Assembly (NCBI GenBank): GCA_021802375.1
Contig: JAKAAL010000077.1
Location: 1-10,702 of the forward strand
DNA from: Bacillota bacterium
GTDB taxonomy: Bacteria > Bacillota_E > Sulfobacillia > Sulfobacillales > Sulfobacillaceae
Direction of reading: 5' to 3'
DNA: 10,702 nt
Shown: positions 1 to 7,410 of the stretch, piece by piece
Numbering within the stretch: the first letter of the stretch is position 1
How the letters are laid out: each line of letters opens with the position of its first letter
The notes under the pieces: generated by a model
Seen by the model: the letters and a program-made list of their open reading frames with translations, nothing else
What the model was told of the DNA's origin: nothing
The model's database searches: none
Program-made: the position numbers and the translations under genes

Positions 1-152
1 ACCATAGTGCCCAAGGTCGTGCGTTGAGAGCGCCGTAACTGTCCGTGCGTGTGAAAAAAACTGGTGATAGACTCTAATCGAACCATCGGGATCCTCCTCG
101 TGATGAGAATGTCGTACAGTCAATCTCTTCGACAGCGGATCCCGATTTTCCT

Positions 153-926
153 TTGCATCCCGATATTTTTTTCATCTCGACAATTCAGTCTATTCGGACA
201 ATAGAAACTGGGGATAAGCTAGATCATGCGGGATTGGCCCAGAAACAGCGTCAATCCTTCCACCGCCAAGTGCAGCAGGCCGGGGATCGACTCCGTGCCT
301 ATTGGAGCCAACGGACGCGTGGATCCTTGGAAGCGCGTCAGGCGAGGTTAGAATCCCTCCGCAAAACCTTACGCGGAGGCCGGTATTGGACGGTGACCGT
401 GGAGGATTCGGGACGGTTAGTCTTGCGAGCAAATCGTGCGGCCCGGACTTTGCGCTATCGCGAACACAGAAAGCGCCTCCTGTTTACCACGGACCTGACG
501 TTGACGGTCCCGGAGATCTTGGACGCCTACAATCATGACAAATCCCGCGGTGAGGATGACTTTCGCACGTTGAAAGCCGCGGACTTGATCCGGATCCAAC
601 CGATTCGGCATGGGACGGATAGTAAAATTCGTGTGTATGCCTTGATCTGTGTCATGGCTTTACTCGTCCTGAAATTACTGGGACGGACTGCCCGCGACGC
701 GGGCTTGACCATGAGTCCCGCGGTGTTGAAAACGGAACTCGAAGATATTCAACAAATTTATCTCGAAATGAGCACGACCACGATACACCGAGTCCTGACC
801 ACACAATCGACGATTCAACAGCAACTCTTCACCGTGTTTGACCTCAACCGCTACGCTCCTCAGAACTCAACTGCCGTACCCCTTACACTTAGCAAACGGC
901 TAGAATCCGCCCAGGCCAACGATTAA
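153..926 (+). pseudogene. 5'-truncated IS1634/IS4-type transposase, C-terminal part
   Basis: This is the C-terminal part of a DDE transposase of the IS1634 branch of the IS4 superfamily. An Arg/Gln-rich, probably coiled region (about residues 30-75) precedes the segment YWTVTVEDSGRLVLRAN. The family's last catalytic block follows, in which Y-x-x-D-K-x-x-G-E-D-D-F-R-T-L-K supplies the glutamate near residue 133. The tail IQPIRHGTDSKIRVYALICV is typical after that block. The two catalytic aspartates and the whole N-terminal half are absent. The frame upstream is closed by stops (TAA near 36 and 75), and no other frame in bases 1-150 reads as transposase to me. The nominal TTG start is therefore arbitrary, and the gene was probably cut by a deletion or another insertion. 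Family members usually run to 450-600 residues, against 257 here. Assignment is from remembered family motifs, not a search. Confidence 0.65.
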
Positions 927-1012
927 CGGGATCTGTTTGGGGTTATTGGCGAAACTCGGGTATAAATCTCCGGAAATTTTTCCATTTTTTCTGAGTCGTA
1001 AAGGAGATCCTT

Positions 1013-1052
1013 GAGGCGATGGCGAATAGATCCGCCAAGAGGGATGCGCCTC
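1013..1052. repeat. Nested imperfect hairpin
   Basis: Outer arms GAGGCG and CGCCTC enclose a second inverted pair, TGGCG and CGCCA, separated by AATAGATC. The right outer arm overlaps the start of a possible small ORF, so a transcript could hide or expose that start. No T-run follows on either strand, so it is not an intrinsic terminator. It may be part of an IS end. Confidence 0.4.
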
Positions 1053-1124
1053 ATGGTAAAGATCACGAACACCCACGGCTATACGCTGAAAACACGACTA
1101 CCGGACGATCCCAAGAAAAATTAA
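1044..1124 (+). CDS. Possible 26-residue ORF (low confidence)
   Basis: ATG at 1044, or in frame at 1053, opens a frame ending with TAA at 1122-1124. The peptide has a basic, polar C-terminal half (KTRLPDDPKKN) and no membrane segment. AAGAGGG ends just before the first ATG and lies 9 bases before the second, so translation from 1053 is possible. It could be the surviving N-terminus of another transposase, or chance. I do not recognise a family. The hairpin at 1013-1052 overlaps its 5' end. Confidence 0.2.
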   Translation: MRLMVKITNTHGYTLKTRLPDDPKKN

Positions 1125-1265
1125 GTACGATTTATATAGTTTTCTGAGGAAAATATGGAGCCATTGAAAACTGGATGAGGAGTATGACACCTGACATACA
1201 TCATTGCTTCTGCACGCCTGCTCCATGGTAATATCCGGGCTTAAGAGCCTATAACCTTCTCTAAA

Positions 1266-3701
1266 TTAACGTTCAACCGCTACTACCATCGGTTTGCTCA
1301 ACGTCAACGCCCGAGGCAGAATTATCGTCACTATGCCTTTACCCGGGTCCCATTGCCAAGCAGTAAGCCTTCCGTCGACCCGCGCTGTTCGAGGAGCGTT
1401 AGTGAAATATCCTATACGAACCGTAAAGAGATTGAGCATTGACGGGAGATCTAAGGAGCCGTTCACCAGTGTAAGATGCACGGACGTGGTTTTCTCAATA
1501 GACTGTACGCGTATGTGTATTCTACGCCATTGTCCACGTTGATATAAGAATGTCTTGCCATCATCGGAGTACACGGTAAAGTGCCCAGTGCCTGATACGA
1601 TAAATAAGCTCTCAATGCTACTGACTCCACTCTGCCCAATGTCTTCCAGGTGTTTCGTTGACGATACGCGAGGCCCCAATGGGATGACGGCTCCTGATCG
1701 CACAAAGACAGGAATACGATCTAATGGTGCCTTGGCAATGATGTGAGTCGTTCCGCCGTAACGTTGACCGGTCCACAGATCATACCACACGCCCTTCGGC
1801 AGATAGACCAGTCGTTCACGAGCATCCGGACGTATAACGGGCGCGATAAGAAGCATATTTCCGACAAGAAATTGATCATCTACCGCATAGGCCATGTGAT
1901 CATCCGGATAAACCCAAAACAATGGTCGCATGATTGGCGCACCTGTTTGATTAGACTCGGCAAACAAACTTTCTAGATACGGCAGAAGACGGTAACGGTA
2001 ACCAATGAACCGCCGAGCAATCGACTCAGCCTCCGGGCCAAAACACCAAGGTTCATTGGGAGAAGCATCTTTGTCCGTGTGAGCACGGAGAAACGGGAAA
2101 AAGACCCCTGCTTCAATCCAGCGAATAAAGAGTTCCGGTTGAGCATTGCCAAAAAATCCGCCGAGGTCTGGGCCCACGAAAGGTATGCCAGACAGCCCCA
2201 TGTTCAAACACATGGGAATGGCCATAGCCAAGTGCTCCCATGAACTATTATTGTCACCTGTCCAGACGGCAGAAAATTGTTGAATACCGCTAAAACCTGA
2301 CCGACTAAGAATAAATGGCCGTGATCGCGAAGCTTCGGTTTCATCCATCCCTCCCAATCCTTGATAAGTGGCCATCGCTTCTAAAAGCGCGTACACATTG
2401 TGAACTCCAGCATGAGGAAGCCTTGTACCCATATCCGTTCGATGCATGACTCCCGCATCAATAAAATGTCCCGTTCCAGTGGGGGCCTGCGCATTGTCAC
2501 CCCACCAGGCTGGTTCATTCATATCATTCCAGATTCCTGAGATTCCCTGCATTATCATTTGATGATTTTTCTTCCCCCACCATTGGCGCACATCCTTTTG
2601 CAGAAAATCTGGGAACACACAGAGGCCCGGCCACACGTGACTCTTAAACAAAGTGTCATTCGCATCTCGCATAAACACATCCTTGGATAATCCTTCATCG
2701 TAGACATGGTATCCCGTCTGTGCCTTTACTCCGGGATCGATGATGGCAACAATTTGAATTCCCATGCTATCAAGTTCTTGAGTCATTTCCCTCGCATTTC
2801 CAAAGGTAACCGGGTTCCATGTAAACACGCAAAATCCATCCATGTAATCAATGTCTAGATAAAGCACATCCAAGGGAATGTCACGCGTTCGAAATTCCCG
2901 GGCAATCTTTAAAACTTCCCTTGTGCTCAAGTAGCTGTAGCGGCTCTGCTGATATCCTAGAGCCCAGCGTGGGGGGAGAGGAGAGTGGCCCGTAACGGCG
3001 GTATATTGTTCTAGCACAGCCTGCGGCGTAGGTCCCGTAAACAGATAGACAGACAGAGGCCCATCGGTCGCAGAAATAGTGAGAATGTCGGTAGCACGGC
3101 TATCAAAAAATGTTCTGAACGTATTCGCCAAGAAAAGTCCTCGAGATCCGCTTGGGCCGCTCAACAAAGTCATCGGTATGGCTTGATACATGGCGTCCAC
3201 ATCTGGCGTATGGGGATGAACGTCCGTTGCCCATTGGCTCAAACGCTGACCGCGCTTATTGAGCGAACCTGTTTTTTCACCCATTTCGTACAGGTGGTCA
3301 TCAGGGTTCAGGCGACATTCACAAGAGAGCCTTGTTCCTTCACGTTGCCACTTTTCGAGGACAAATACCGTTTCCCCTGCGCGTTGAACCCGAAAGTGAC
3401 CAGTTTTTTCAATTTGTATGGACAGGTTGTCCCCATTGACTTCCCATGCGTTTGAACCGCAGGTTCTCAGTGTCAAAGGACAGGGGCGTGGTCCGCCCCC
3501 CAGAAGCGGCAAGATCTCGTCGTGAAAAATATCTAAGCCATTACGCAGATACACATGAACAATTCCGTTCATAATTTCAATGAACCAAGCCTCTTTAGAA
3601 CTTTCCAATGTAACTCTGCATCGATCCGTTGATAGCCGCACTGTCCTTATCGCTTCTATATCCAAACGCTTGGAAAACGAGGCATCAATTCTATCAGTCA
3701 T
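1266..3701 (-). CDS. GH31 family alpha-glucosidase, cytoplasmic
   Basis: This glycoside hydrolase family 31 enzyme (811 residues) hydrolyses terminal alpha-linked glucose from oligosaccharides. After an N-terminal beta-sandwich region comes the galactose-mutarotase-like block with YEMGEKTGSLNKRG (about 138-151). The (beta/alpha)8 barrel follows, with LDIDYMDG (282-289). The nucleophile is D393 in GIWNDMNEP and the acid/base is D483 in WTGDNNSSW. RAHTDKDA supplies the conserved histidine. A C-terminal beta domain starts around LIAPVI. Length and motif order fit a complete alpha-glucosidase, though alpha-xylosidase or isomaltase specificity cannot be excluded. There is no signal peptide, so it acts in the cytoplasm. 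I chose ATG at 3701 over an upstream TTG at 3707 because AAAGGGG lies 7 bases before the ATG. The gene follows the second permease by 25 bases, so it is the last gene of the operon and degrades the imported sugar. Confidence 0.93.
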   Translation of the reverse strand: MTDRIDASFSKRLDIEAIRTVRLSTDRCRVTLESSKEAWFIEIMNGIVHVYLRNGLDIFHDEILPLLGGGPRPCPLTLRTCGSNAWEVNGDNLSIQIEKTGHFRVQRAGETVFVLEKWQREGTRLSCECRLNPDDHLYEMGEKTGSLNKRGQRLSQWATDVHPHTPDVDAMYQAIPMTLLSGPSGSRGLFLANTFRTFFDSRATDILTISATDGPLSVYLFTGPTPQAVLEQYTAVTGHSPLPPRWALGYQQSRYSYLSTREVLKIAREFRTRDIPLDVLYLDIDYMDGFCVFTWNPVTFGNAREMTQELDSMGIQIVAIIDPGVKAQTGYHVYDEGLSKDVFMRDANDTLFKSHVWPGLCVFPDFLQKDVRQWWGKKNHQMIMQGISGIWNDMNEPAWWGDNAQAPTGTGHFIDAGVMHRTDMGTRLPHAGVHNVYALLEAMATYQGLGGMDETEASRSRPFILSRSGFSGIQQFSAVWTGDNNSSWEHLAMAIPMCLNMGLSGIPFVGPDLGGFFGNAQPELFIRWIEAGVFFPFLRAHTDKDASPNEPWCFGPEAESIARRFIGYRYRLLPYLESLFAESNQTGAPIMRPLFWVYPDDHMAYAVDDQFLVGNMLLIAPVIRPDARERLVYLPKGVWYDLWTGQRYGGTTHIIAKAPLDRIPVFVRSGAVIPLGPRVSSTKHLEDIGQSGVSSIESLFIVSGTGHFTVYSDDGKTFLYQRGQWRRIHIRVQSIEKTTSVHLTLVNGSLDLPSMLNLFTVRIGYFTNAPRTARVDGRLTAWQWDPGKGIVTIILPRALTLSKPMVVAVER

Positions 3702-3726
3702 CCTCAAACCCCTTTAAACAGTCTTG

Positions 3727-4566
3727 TTAGCCTTTGACAGCCCCTTGGGTCAGGCCGGACACCACTGAACGTCGGAAAACCAACACCAAAATAGCAATGG
3801 GTACAACAGCAACAGTGGACGCGGCAAAGATAGTTCCATAGGGGATGACGAATTGAGCACCAAAAAGAGCAATCCCCACGGGAATAGTTCGAAATCCAGG
3901 GCTGGAATTAAATGTTAAAGCCATGAGAAATTCTGTCCATGCAGCGGTAAACGTAAACACGCCCGCTGTAAAAAGTCCTGGCGTAGCTTGCGGCAAAATT
4001 ATCTGAATTAACGTTCTCAGAGCGGAAGCTCCATCAATTCTCGCCACTTCTTCCATTTCTCGCGGAATGACTAAAAAGTAATTACGTAAGATCCAAATGG
4101 CGAAGGGTAAATTGAATGCGGTATACGGAATAATCAGTGCCTGATACGAATTGAGCCAGCCCAGTGTTCGCATCAACATGAACAATGGTGAAATCACAGC
4201 GATTTCCGGGAATACTGAAATCATTAAAAGAGCCACCAAAATGCCACGCTTTCCGCGCACCGGAAGACGCCCTAGACTGTATCCCGCCATGGAACCAAGG
4301 GCCAAAACCAGGATCGTTGCTCCTACGGACACAATCACGCTGTTACGTATGTAAACTTGGAAATGGTAGTAGGTAAATGCGCGGGCATAATTATGCAAAC
4401 TAATGGGGTTGGGCACCACCGTAGGAGGAGAAGCGCCAATCTCCGCCGGTGTTTTGAATGACGTAGCAATCAACCAATATAGGGGAGCCAGCATAAACAG
4501 CGCAATAACAATAGACCATGAAGCCGCCATCATTTGCGTGCGTTGGGCTCGACGCTGTGCCTTCAT
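3727..4566 (-). CDS. Sugar ABC transporter permease, MalG type
   Basis: This is the second inner-membrane subunit of a CUT1-type carbohydrate ABC importer (279 residues, usual length). It has about six hydrophobic segments. The first (about 15-35) ends in LYWLIATSFKTPAEI, typical of MalG-like proteins. The cytoplasmic EAA loop that docks the ATPase is EEVARIDGAS (172-181) followed by an I-L-P motif (190-192). The frame is open upstream to 4701, but the ATG at 4566 is the start: GGAGAGGAGG sits about 7 bases before it, and the ATG overlaps the previous gene's stop as ATGA, which implies translational coupling. The longer version would only add the antisense-like overlap with permease 1. It works with the permease and binding protein upstream; no ATPase gene is present in this window. 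Confidence 0.93.
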   Translation of the reverse strand: MKAQRRAQRTQMMAASWSIVIALFMLAPLYWLIATSFKTPAEIGASPPTVVPNPISLHNYARAFTYYHFQVYIRNSVIVSVGATILVLALGSMAGYSLGRLPVRGKRGILVALLMISVFPEIAVISPLFMLMRTLGWLNSYQALIIPYTAFNLPFAIWILRNYFLVIPREMEEVARIDGASALRTLIQIILPQATPGLFTAGVFTFTAAWTEFLMALTFNSSPGFRTIPVGIALFGAQFVIPYGTIFAASTVAVVPIAILVLVFRRSVVSGLTQGAVKG

Positions 4567-5528
4567 CCCAGATCCTCCTCTCCGACTTGGGCGCGAAATG
4601 CTCGCAAGACTAATAGTGAAGCAAGCAAGACAATAAGTGTTGTACTGGCAGCAATAGCCGCCCCCCGACCCATGTTCAAATCTTGAAACATAACTTGCCA
4701 TCCCAGTAAAGCCAACGATTCTGTAGCGTGCCCTGGCCCTCCTTGAGTGAGTACAAACGGCAAATCAAAAATGCCAAATGCTTGCAGGACGCGAAAAAGG
4801 ACGGACAGCGCAATAGTCGGACGCAATAACGGAAACGTAATGCGCCAAAACCGACTCGAAGCACTCGCACCATCAATCTCAGCGGCTTCATACAATTCGT
4901 GAGGAATCATCTGCAACCCAGCCAGTAAGATAATGGCAACGAAAGGGGTCGTTTTCCAGATGTCCGCGAACATCATAGATACGATAGCAATGAATGGTTT
5001 CCCTAGCCACACCACCGGCACGTGCAAGATGCCGATCCCTGTCAAAAGTGCATTGAGCACACCATACACTCCGTTATAGATGTAATTCCACATTTCAGCC
5101 GAAATGACGGTAATTAAGGACCAAGGAAGAAGCAATACAGCTAGCATCAGTCCCCGTCCGGCAATCAATTTATCCAGAACCAGCGCAATGAGCAGGCCGA
5201 CGACTAATTCAATAAACACGGTGACGATCGTATAGATCACTGTAAAAATCAATGAGTACCGATATAGCGGATTTGAGAAAATTACAGAATAATTATGCAG
5301 CCCGACCCATTGAAAATGGTAACCTTGCGATGTAAAGGTAATATGGTTCAGGCTGACTATGACCGAGTACAAAATCGGAAAAATGGTGATGGCTGCAATC
5401 ATTACCAGGGCAGGCAAGGCGAACGCCCAACCTTGTCGAGCTAGACGACGACTTAACCCTGGTGATTCCTTCTCAGAGCGAGGGGATGAATTTGTCAATT
5501 GAGACTCTAAGGGGTTCGGCGTACCCAT
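4563..5528 (-). CDS. Sugar ABC transporter permease, MalF type
   Basis: This is the first inner-membrane subunit of the CUT1-type importer (321 residues). A cytoplasmic, charged N-terminus of about 30 residues leads into the first membrane span (ALPALVMIAAITIFPILYSV, 37-56), the usual start of MalF/UgpA-like permeases without the long periplasmic loop of E. coli MalF. Further spans lie near 92-117, 126-146, 178-204 and in the C-terminal third. The EAA loop EAAEIDGASA (214-223) continues to TFPLLRP (231-237). ATG at 5528 has AAAAGGAG about 6 bases upstream; the TTG at 5534 is too close to that site. It lies 52 bases after the binding-protein gene and its TGA overlaps the next gene's ATG. Confidence 0.93.
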   Translation of the reverse strand: MGTPNPLESQLTNSSPRSEKESPGLSRRLARQGWAFALPALVMIAAITIFPILYSVIVSLNHITFTSQGYHFQWVGLHNYSVIFSNPLYRYSLIFTVIYTIVTVFIELVVGLLIALVLDKLIAGRGLMLAVLLLPWSLITVISAEMWNYIYNGVYGVLNALLTGIGILHVPVVWLGKPFIAIVSMMFADIWKTTPFVAIILLAGLQMIPHELYEAAEIDGASASSRFWRITFPLLRPTIALSVLFRVLQAFGIFDLPFVLTQGGPGHATESLALLGWQVMFQDLNMGRGAAIAASTTLIVLLASLLVLRAFRAQVGEEDLG

Positions 5529-5580
5529 AAACAACTCCTTTTAGGACACTAGGACAGGTAAAAACCTACTGATCGGTCTC

Positions 5581-6891
5581 TTACAGTGAATTGCTACTGA
5601 CCGCCCGGTCTATCTGTGTTTGAGCTTTTTTGAGGGCTGTGCTTGGGGAGACCGATCCCGTTAGTGCACTATTGATATTCGCATAGATAGCTTGACTGAT
5701 CTTGGGATACGATGGGGTCCCCGAAGGTCGCGGAACCAACCTAACTTCACTAACGATGTTGAGTACCGGATTCACTTTTTTGACAGCGGGGTTCTTTTGC
5801 ACCGCATAGTTTGTAGGGATTTCAGAATATTTAGTAGCCAACACCGTTTGCGCCTGAGTGCCAGTCATCCATCGAATAAAGGTCAAGTCCTGCGAAATAT
5901 GCTGGCTATGAGGATTGACGTAAATATCCCATCCGCCTATGTTTGAGTAACCTGGGTATTGCGACTGAGAGAATGTCGGTAGAGGAGCAACACCCACTTG
6001 ACCTGAGACCTTGGAGACTTTCGGATCGTTAGAGTTGGACCATGCGTAATCCCAGTTGCGTAAAAATGCACTTTGTCCAGCATCAAAAACGGCCATCGCT
6101 TGTGGTTCTTCAAACGTCGTAACTGATGAAGGACTGACTCCGCTGGTAATTAACCTACGCATAAAGGTCAGGGCTTTGAGTGATGCCGCCGAGTTGATCA
6201 CAGAATGGGTTAACGAGGCGTTGCTAAAAATTTTACCGCCAGCATCGGTCATAAATTCCATCCAGTCACACGTGAGGCCTTCATAGGAATTTCCTTCCCA
6301 GACATACCCATAACGCACCAGTTTCTTTTGTTGGAGAATTCGTGAATCTTGATAGAGCTGATTCCAGGTTTTAGGTACAGATAGATGTGCCTTGGCCAAG
6401 AGATCCTTTCGGTAATAGAGAAATCCCGCGTCCATGAACAAAGGAGCCCCATATTCGTGCCCTTTGTAGCTAGCGCCGGCGGCGAGGCCGGGAGCAAATC
6501 GCTTAAAAAAGCTCGGCGGCAAATGATGCGATAAATCAAGAGCTAGATGTGCATGCCCAAATTGTGCAGGCCAAATCACATCTCCGTTAAAGACGTCAGG
6601 AGTGCTCGCCCCGCCAGATATTTCAGCCGTAAGATTAGCACGGTCTGTATTAGTACTTGTCGGAGCGGAAATCAACTTCACCCGAATGTTAGGATGAGAT
6701 TTTTCAAATAGAGAGATTAGTGTTGAACGAACGCCTGTACCCGTGATTGGGCCCGCGTACCAGGTTATGGTCACCAAGCTTGACGACGGGGAGGTCGCAC
6801 TGTGAGTTGGCGTTTGTCCACATCCCGCCAGTAATAAGGCAGGCATCGTCGTCGAGGCAACAATTAGAAGAGCAGTCTTAGTCTTTTGCAT
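5581..6891 (-). CDS. Sugar-binding lipoprotein of ABC importer (family 1 SBP)
   Basis: This extracellular solute-binding protein (436 residues) is tethered to the membrane surface and delivers an alpha-glucoside to the two permeases. The N-terminus has a basic start (MQKTK), a hydrophobic core, and a lipobox LLAG with the lipidated C24, followed by a Ser/Thr/Pro-rich linker (27-38). The mature part starts with VTITWYAGP. GAPLFMDAGFLYYRKDLL and YEGLTCDWMEF (203-213) are typical of trehalose/maltose-binding proteins of the ThuE/TMBP/LpqY kind, so maltose or trehalose is the best guess, though specificity is inferred. NWDYAW and GGWDIYVN are conserved ligand-pocket surroundings. The frame extends upstream to 6990, but AAAGGAG 9 bases before the ATG at 6891 and the signal peptide fix the start. 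The longer start would run through the leader hairpin. It is first in the operon. Confidence 0.92.
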   Translation of the reverse strand: MQKTKTALLIVASTTMPALLLAGCGQTPTHSATSPSSSLVTITWYAGPITGTGVRSTLISLFEKSHPNIRVKLISAPTSTNTDRANLTAEISGGASTPDVFNGDVIWPAQFGHAHLALDLSHHLPPSFFKRFAPGLAAGASYKGHEYGAPLFMDAGFLYYRKDLLAKAHLSVPKTWNQLYQDSRILQQKKLVRYGYVWEGNSYEGLTCDWMEFMTDAGGKIFSNASLTHSVINSAASLKALTFMRRLITSGVSPSSVTTFEEPQAMAVFDAGQSAFLRNWDYAWSNSNDPKVSKVSGQVGVAPLPTFSQSQYPGYSNIGGWDIYVNPHSQHISQDLTFIRWMTGTQAQTVLATKYSEIPTNYAVQKNPAVKKVNPVLNIVSEVRLVPRPSGTPSYPKISQAIYANINSALTGSVSPSTALKKAQTQIDRAVSSNSL

Positions 6892-6923
6892 TGTGTATGT
6901 CTCCTTTGCGTATTGTGCAAGCT

Positions 6924-6937
6924 TGAATGCGCTCACT
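6924..6937. promoter_or_regulatory. cre-like site in operon leader
   Basis: TGAATGCGCTCACT matches the catabolite-responsive element consensus TGWAANCGNTNWCA at 12 of 14 positions (mismatches at 5 and 14). It lies about 33 bases before the binding-protein ATG, inside the leader. A CcpA or LacI-family repressor bound here would act as a roadblock, and carbon-catabolite control is expected for such an operon. A match this loose can arise by chance. Confidence 0.35.
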
Positions 6938-6945
6938 GTTACAAC

Positions 6946-6982
6946 AAAAAATCCCCACAGCGAATTACCGCTATCAGGGATT
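6946..6982 (-). terminator. Leader hairpin with T-run, possible attenuator
   Basis: Reading leftward, AATCCC (6982-6977) pairs with GGGATT (6955-6950) and AGCG pairs with CGCT around a GTAATT loop, with an internal loop between the two stems. Six T residues follow directly (6951-6946). This has the form of an intrinsic terminator, yet it sits about 55 bases upstream of the binding-protein ATG and downstream of every candidate promoter. It may therefore attenuate the operon, or it may end an upstream transcript. The stem is modest (6+4 base pairs with an internal loop). Confidence 0.5.
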
Positions 6983-7052
6983 GTCTCCAAATTTCTCTTC
7001 CCATCAATAGAACTATCGTTAGTCTAAAACAACCATAATTATAAATCAACCC

Positions 7053-7077
7053 AATTATACGAATTACTAGTATAATT
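7053..7077. repeat. Perfect 8-bp inverted repeat in control region
   Basis: Arms AATTATAC and GTATAATT are perfect reverse complements separated by nine bases. Each strand therefore carries a TATAAT. It could be a regulator operator or a pair of symmetric -10 hexamers. I could not find a good -35 hexamer for either, so an operator seems more likely. The region is A+T-rich, so chance is not excluded. Confidence 0.4.
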
Positions 7078-7091
7078 AAATTTCTTCAATA

Positions 7092-7108
7092 ATGTCTAGA
7101 GTAGACGT
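7092..7108. promoter_or_regulatory. Operator-like inverted repeat near predicted start site
   Basis: ATGTCTAGAGTAGACGT contains the perfect repeat GTCTA-GAG-TAGAC (7094-7106), extended by one base pair after one mismatch. It begins about five bases downstream of the candidate -10 hexamer and would cover the transcription start. That is a standard position for a repressor. No regulator gene is present in the window to pair with it. Confidence 0.35.
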
Positions 7109-7112
7109 GTAA

Positions 7113-7141
7113 CTTATAATAAGTCCGTTTGACCAGTCCAA
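7113..7141 (-). promoter_or_regulatory. Candidate promoter of sugar-uptake operon
   Basis: On the - strand TTGGAC (7141-7136) is followed after 17 bases by TATAAG (7118-7113). The -10 hexamer is good and the -35 only half matches the sigma-A consensus. Other TATAAT hexamers lie at 7059-7054 and 7043-7038 but lack a recognisable -35. Any of them would give a long leader of 145-215 bases before the binding-protein ATG. Confidence 0.3.
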
Positions 7142-7235
7142 ATACCTCAAAAAGCAGGTCCTCGGCAAAGTTAGATTGCGACAATTATGACAATATCATG
7201 ATGAAAATCGGTGCGAGGCCAACCCAGAATGGTTG

Positions 7236-7252
7236 GCACGGTAAGCGATGAC
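7236..7252 (+). repeat. Terminal inverted repeat, gene-distal end
   Basis: GCACGGTAAGCGATGAC corresponds to the reverse complement of 9126-9143 (GCACGGTGAGCGCATGGC), allowing two substitutions and one single-base gap. A small hairpin (GCCAACC / GGTTGGC, 7218-7237) lies directly outside and overlaps the outermost bases. Confidence 0.55.
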
Positions 7253-7281
7253 GTTTCCGACATGTAGACAGGTCAAACCAC

Positions 7282-7299
7282 CCGGTCGCTAGCGACCGG
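7282..7299. repeat. 18-bp perfect palindrome inside IS end
   Basis: CCGGTCGCTAGCGACCGG is an exact palindrome, able to fold as a hairpin with a 7-bp stem and TAGC loop. It lies between the transposase stop and the terminal repeat. There is no T-run on either side, so it is not a classical terminator. It may block read-through into or out of the IS, or bind the transposase. Confidence 0.5.
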
Positions 7300-7401
7300 T
7301 CCCACCGAGACCATCGATTCAAGTGGATTAGACGGCTTCTGTCACGACAGCCAGGGCCGCATCCCGATCCCACCCCAGAATCCGGAGTTGGGAGGCGATG
7401 C

Positions 7402-7410
7402 CTTTTTTTT
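7402..7410 (-). other. A_AAA_AAG slippery heptamer near transposase 3' end
   Basis: In the frame used just upstream, the codons AAA AAA AAG form the classical -1 slippery heptamer A_AAA_AAG inside an A8 run. Slipping back one base leads directly into GIASQLRILGWD, the C-terminus expected for the family. Without slippage the frame ends 14 bases before the other stop with an unrelated tail (ASPPNSGFWGG). Several IS families use such heptamers; I do not know it as a feature of ISAs1 elements, and a simple base deletion would look the same. Confidence 0.4.

Larger units (their letters stand above)
927..1265. other. Intergenic region between transposase relic and GH31 gene
   Basis: This stretch of about 340 bases has no convincing large gene. 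The first 50 bases after the transposase stop may hold the right end of that element, but no partner repeat exists in the window to confirm it. A nested hairpin lies at 1013-1052 and a possible 26-codon ORF starts at 1044. The GH31 gene ends at 1266 reading leftward. I looked downstream of its stop for an intrinsic terminator and found only a weak GGCTTAAGAGCC palindrome with no T-run. Confidence 0.5.

Noticed and set aside
3727..4701. Longer second permease starting at 4701
   Set aside because: The extra 45 residues overlap permease 1 in another frame and are not membrane-like. AGGAGG and the ATGA overlap fix the start at 4566.
5581..6990. Longer binding protein starting at 6990
   Set aside because: It would place translation through the leader hairpin and leave the signal peptide and lipobox internal. 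The ATG at 6891 has an ideal ribosome site.
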